From: Saprospiraceae bacterium
GTDB lineage: Bacteria > Bacteroidota > Bacteroidia > Chitinophagales > Saprospiraceae
Length of the DNA stretch: 5,493 bases
Direction of reading: 5' to 3'
NCBI GenBank assembly: GCA_007125435.1
Contig: SLDF01000068.1
Location: 1 to 5,493 of the forward strand
Position numbers and translations under genes: made by a program. Below the pieces are notes generated by a model, which worked only from the letters and a program-made list of their open reading frames with translations, searched no databases and had not been told where the DNA came from. This document shows positions 2,546 to 5,493 of this stretch, piece after piece (position 1 is the first letter of the stretch; each line of letters begins with the position of its first letter).

Positions 2546-5493
2546 CAAACAGAGCTACCTGAACCATGTGTTGATGGCAATCAAAATACCTGTAAGTGCG
2601 GGACCTCACCTATCTTGTGTACCATTGATGACCTTAATGGATACAGTTATGAAATGACGACATTTTTACATCCCCAAGATGGTCCCTGGAATTCAGGAGG
2701 AGGAACGACTTGTATGTGCCCCGGACAATGTAATACTGTTTCCGATAACCCAACTTGGTTTGCTTTTCCGGCCTGGTGTGAAGATTTAACATTAGAAGTT
2801 TGCTGGGAAAGCTGTGTGACGGGACCAAGGTGTCCTTTTTGTTGTTCACTTGGACTTCAGGCGGCAGTCTATTCTCAGTGCTTTGAGAATTGGGATCAGA
2901 ATGGCCAAAACCCTGCGCCATATACAACGGCGGTCGGATGTGCTGTAGCGGGAGTTTGCGGACCAGCCGAAGATTGTATTGAGGTATCGATGACAGGTCT
3001 GGAGATCGGTGAGACGTATTATTTTCTTGTGGATGGATGTTGCGGTACTGCCTGTAATGTAACCATTAATGTAATTGGTGAGTGTGGGTCAGCGGAAATT
3101 GAAGACTGGGAAGGCCCAATATCGGGCCCTACAGAAGTATGTGTTGACGATGGTCCGTTCACTTATTTTTTTCCTTTTGGTAAGCCTCAGGGGTCAGCCA
3201 ATCTGTATTGGTTTTTGGATGGTGAGTTGATTGATATAGATGTGGATAATGTACAGATCGACTTTCCGGGGCCAGGTACTTATGAGGTGTGTTTAGATTC
3301 TGCAAACGAACCTTGTATAACTATCGATGATTCTCCCCCTGCAACATGTCTTACTGTAGAGGTAAGGGAGATCATTCCCGAGGATCCGGAGCCTGTCGAA
3401 GTGTGTCCGGGAGAAGTATACATATTTCCCGAAGATGAAAAGCCATACCCTCCCGGTGTATACCCTATTACTTTCAACCTAACACCATTCTGTGATTCGA
3501 TCATAACATTGACTGTTTTAGAAGCAGAAATCCCTGAAATAGATTTAGGTGTCGTCAACTTATGTGAAGGAGAATCATTCGATATCAATGGTAATTCATA
3601 TACAACTCCTGGAAGCTATACAGAGGTTTTGCAGCAGGAGCAAGAGCCGTTTTGTGACAGTATAGTTAATTTTGAAATTGCCATATTTATAGCCGATGCA
3701 GGGAATTTACAATTATCCCCTGCTGTAGTGTGTCCCGGACAAACCTCGAATATATCCGTTACAGGATTTGAATCGGGTTCGACATCAGAGCAATACATAA
3801 TCATTGTTGACGAAGATGGTGTGATTGTACAAATTGATCCAGGTGGTAGCGCATCCTTTTCTTTCCCTGATTGTGCAGCTTTTACTGTTTACAGTTTTAA
3901 TTTTGACAATACAAGTGGAGTTTCTGCGCCAACAGCAGGCGAATTCTTTACCACAGACGATTGCGATGAGGGTTGTTGTGATATTATAGATGCGCCTTTG
4001 ACATTTGAGGACGATGAACCACCGATATTTACCAATCCACCACCTGATCTAGAGCTTGATTGCTTTGAGCTATTGGAAGATATGGAAGATCTTGATTACA
4101 CAGACAATTGCATAGATGCAGGATCGGTAGAAGGTGTTGAGGAAGGTTCTGCAACTACCTGTGAGGGTGGCACTATCACACGCACGTGGACTGTAGTCGA
4201 TGACTGTGGAAATGAAACAGTTCATTCACAGACTATTACAATAGAGCCATTAGAAGAAGCAGACTGGGTAGATGCTCCGGATGATGAAACCGTACCATGT
4301 GTAGCAGCGCCTGAAGGTATACCCGACCTGGACTATACTAATGGGCTGGCAGGAGACTGTGAAATAGAAGGTACAATTACGGCGACCGTTTCTGGGAGTG
4401 CGGATATATGCGGAGGCACCATATCTTATGATTGGAGTTTTACGGATGAATGCGAGCGCACCATCCAGCACGAGCAAACTATCACAGTAGAAGAGGCTCC
4501 AGAGCCGGAATGGGTAGATCCACCCGGAGATTTGCTGATAAACTGTGATAATATACCCACTGAAGCCCCAGACCTGGAATATACAAATGGTCTCGATGGC
4601 GATTGTGAAATATCTGGTACAGTATCTCCGACCGTAGATGGTGAAGCTGACCTGTGCGGAGGAACCATTACCTACACATGGACACACATAGACGAATGTG
4701 GCCGTACCATACAACATGTCCAAACCATTGAAGTCGAGCCGGTGCCAGAGGCAGAGTGGATAGATGCACCTGAGAGCATGACTGTAGATTGTGAAAATAT
4801 ACCAACGAGCGCACCTGATTTGAATTTTACTAACGGTGAGAGCGGTGATTGTGAAATATCCGGTACAGTATCTCCGACAGTAGAAGGAGAGGCAGATTTA
4901 TGTGGCGGTACGATTACCTATACCTGGGAATTTACAGATGCTTGCGATCGCACGATCCAGCATGTACAGGTCATCGAAGTCGAGCCGGTGCCAGAGGCAG
5001 AGTGGATAGACGCGCCAGAAAGTATGACCGTAGATTGTGAAAATATACCCACAAGTGCACCTGATTTGAGCTTTACAAATGGCGAGAGTGGCGATTGCGA
5101 GATATCCGGCATTATATCGCCGACTGTGGATGGAGAAGCAGATCTATGCGGTGGTACGATTACCTATACCTGGGAGTTTACAGACGCTTGTGATCGCCCT
5201 ATCCAGCACATACAAGTGATCGAAGTCGAGCCGGTGCCAGAGGCAGAGTGGATAGACGCGCCAGAAAGTATGACCGTAGATTGCGTAAATATACCTACAA
5301 GTGTACCAGAATTAAGCTTTACTAACGGAGAAAGTGGCGATTGTGAAATATCAGGTATAGTATCTCCGACAGTAGATGGAGAAGCGGATTTATGCGGAGG
5401 TACAATTACATATACCTGGGAGTTTACAGATGTTTGCGATCGTCCGATCCAGCACATACAAGTGATAGAAGCAGAGCCAGTACCGGAGGCAGA
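2408..5493 (+). CDS. Large secreted modular surface protein with four-cysteine HYR-like repeats, 3' end missing
   Basis: An open frame of 1028 complete codons runs off the window. Start ATG 2408 is chosen because it gives the longest frame; ATG 2438 (Met11) would also give a good signal peptide, and neither has a Shine-Dalgarno site. Order of parts: signal peptide (1 to about 46), cysteine-rich head with 21 Cys (about 52-230), an Ig/PKD-like segment (about 240-319), two related 'C.GE...PG.Y...CDSI' modules (333-370 and 386-424), a further beta-rich segment beginning 'VVCPGQ' (440-519), a diverged HYR-like domain (535-612), then five 82-residue repeats and the start of a sixth (613 onward). 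The protein is acidic and its cysteines recur in fixed positions, fitting a disulfide-stabilised extracellular stalk. Similar proteins in Bacteroidota usually end in a gliding-motility or type IX secretion sorting domain, which would be beyond the window. Role inferred: adhesion or cell-surface structure. No catalytic domain is visible. Confidence 0.93.
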   Translation, partial: MCIKNFSPYPMVRVSRGSSSLGQLPLIGCFFLFVFFIGMSTGQLMAQTELPEPCVDGNQNTCKCGTSPILCTIDDLNGYSYEMTTFLHPQDGPWNSGGGTTCMCPGQCNTVSDNPTWFAFPAWCEDLTLEVCWESCVTGPRCPFCCSLGLQAAVYSQCFENWDQNGQNPAPYTTAVGCAVAGVCGPAEDCIEVSMTGLEIGETYYFLVDGCCGTACNVTINVIGECGSAEIEDWEGPISGPTEVCVDDGPFTYFFPFGKPQGSANLYWFLDGELIDIDVDNVQIDFPGPGTYEVCLDSANEPCITIDDSPPATCLTVEVREIIPEDPEPVEVCPGEVYIFPEDEKPYPPGVYPITFNLTPFCDSIITLTVLEAEIPEIDLGVVNLCEGESFDINGNSYTTPGSYTEVLQQEQEPFCDSIVNFEIAIFIADAGNLQLSPAVVCPGQTSNISVTGFESGSTSEQYIIIVDEDGVIVQIDPGGSASFSFPDCAAFTVYSFNFDNTSGVSAPTAGEFFTTDDCDEGCCDIIDAPLTFEDDEPPIFTNPPPDLELDCFELLEDMEDLDYTDNCIDAGSVEGVEEGSATTCEGGTITRTWTVVDDCGNETVHSQTITIEPLEEADWVDAPDDETVPCVAAPEGIPDLDYTNGLAGDCEIEGTITATVSGSADICGGTISYDWSFTDECERTIQHEQTITVEEAPEPEWVDPPGDLLINCDNIPTEAPDLEYTNGLDGDCEISGTVSPTVDGEADLCGGTITYTWTHIDECGRTIQHVQTIEVEPVPEAEWIDAPESMTVDCENIPTSAPDLNFTNGESGDCEISGTVSPTVEGEADLCGGTITYTWEFTDACDRTIQHVQVIEVEPVPEAEWIDAPESMTVDCENIPTSAPDLSFTNGESGDCEISGIISPTVDGEADLCGGTITYTWEFTDACDRPIQHIQVIEVEPVPEAEWIDAPESMTVDCVNIPTSVPELSFTNGESGDCEISGIVSPTVDGEADLCGGTITYTWEFTDVCDRPIQHIQVIEAEPVPEA
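2561..3097 (+). other. Cysteine-rich N-terminal domain
   Basis: Residues 52-230 carry 21 cysteines, including the clusters 'CKC' (62-64), 'CMCPGQC' (102-108), 'CPFCC' (142-146) and 'CCGTAC' (211-216). The stretch 'NPTWFAF' (114-120), then 'LTLEVCWESC' (127-136), 'LGLQAAVYSQC' (148-158) and 'GETYYFLVDGCCG' (201-213), follows a pattern I associate with N-terminal beta-sandwich domains of large Saprospiria surface proteins ('...WFAF...' to '...YYL.IDG..G'). The family assignment is from memory. Confidence 0.5.
3404..3679 (+). repeat. Two diverged 'CDSI' modules in the large protein
   Basis: Residues 333-370 and 386-424 share the plan C-x-G-E, a short beta stretch, P-G-x-Y, and a closing 'CDSI' before a beta strand ('CDSIITLTV' and 'CDSIVNFEI'). 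The first copy spans nt 3404-3517 and the second 3563-3679. Such pairs recur in Bacteroidota surface proteins; the two cysteines in each probably form a disulfide. Confidence 0.55.
4010..4243 (+). other. Diverged HYR-like domain preceding the repeat array
   Basis: Residues 535-612 begin 'DDEPPIF' and end 'TRTWTVVDDCGNETVHSQTI', the classical opening and closing pattern of hyalin (HYR) repeats (D..PP... to ...D.cGN...). Four cysteines at 552, 568, 585 and 600 match those in the following 82-residue units. It appears to be the oldest, most HYR-like relative of the array. Confidence 0.6.
4244..5493 (+). repeat. Tandem array of 82-residue (246-bp) four-cysteine repeats
   Basis: Units start at 4244, 4490, 4736, 4982 and 5228, each exactly 246 bp, and a sixth begins at 5474 and is cut by the window edge. 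Each full unit holds a linker ('EPVPEAEW.DAPE' in the later ones), a Cys at position 19, 'TNG...GDCEI' with Cys at 39, 'A.(L/I)CGGTI.Y.W' with Cys at 56, and '(D/E).C.R.IQH' with Cys at 70. All four cysteines are kept in all five units. This fits the four-cysteine HYR-like domains known from Bacteroidota surface proteins. Units 1 and 2 are the most diverged; units 3-5 differ from their neighbours at about six residues each. Confidence 0.92.

Noticed and set aside
2634..5457. Several minus-strand ORFs opposite the large gene
   Set aside because: They are antisense shadows. They repeat at the 246-bp period of the plus-strand repeats, and the plus strand shows a signal peptide, domain patterns and mostly silent changes between units.

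Overview
The window looks like chromosomal DNA from a Bacteroidota bacterium, most likely of the Saprospiria type (an inference; there is no marker gene). The reasons are AT-leaning DNA, no Shine-Dalgarno-like sequence before either gene, and a very large secreted protein built from cysteine-containing Ig-like and HYR-like modules, including paired 'C.GE...PG.Y...CDSI' modules typical of gliding bacteria of this phylum.

Layout. Positions 72-989 on the minus strand hold a complete 305-residue cytoplasmic protein, probably an acyltransferase-fold (GNAT/FemAB-like) enzyme of a kind seen near surface-polysaccharide genes. Positions 990-2407 form a 1.4 kb divergent intergenic region with no convincing gene. 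Its middle (about 1250-1920) is richer in G+C than its flanks and is packed with diverged repeats: a stem-loop module present in two full copies plus partial ones, a 15-bp tandem repeat, a pair of 33-bp direct repeats exactly 500 bp apart, and a GC-rich hairpin block. Position 2408 to the window end on the plus strand is one open reading frame of 1028 complete codons that runs off the edge. It encodes an exported, cysteine-rich, acidic modular protein ending (within the window) in five full copies and the start of a sixth copy of an 82-residue, four-cysteine repeat.

The two genes are divergent and no functional link between them can be shown. The large protein is most likely a cell-surface or secreted adhesin/structural protein. 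Its C-terminus, where a type IX secretion sorting domain would be expected, lies outside the window.

The best candidates for something undescribed are the intergenic stem-loop repeats, whose copies differ by compensatory changes that keep the helices paired, and the 82-residue repeat array, whose units are strongly conserved as protein but differ mostly at silent positions, apart from one 65-nt block that is identical between two units.
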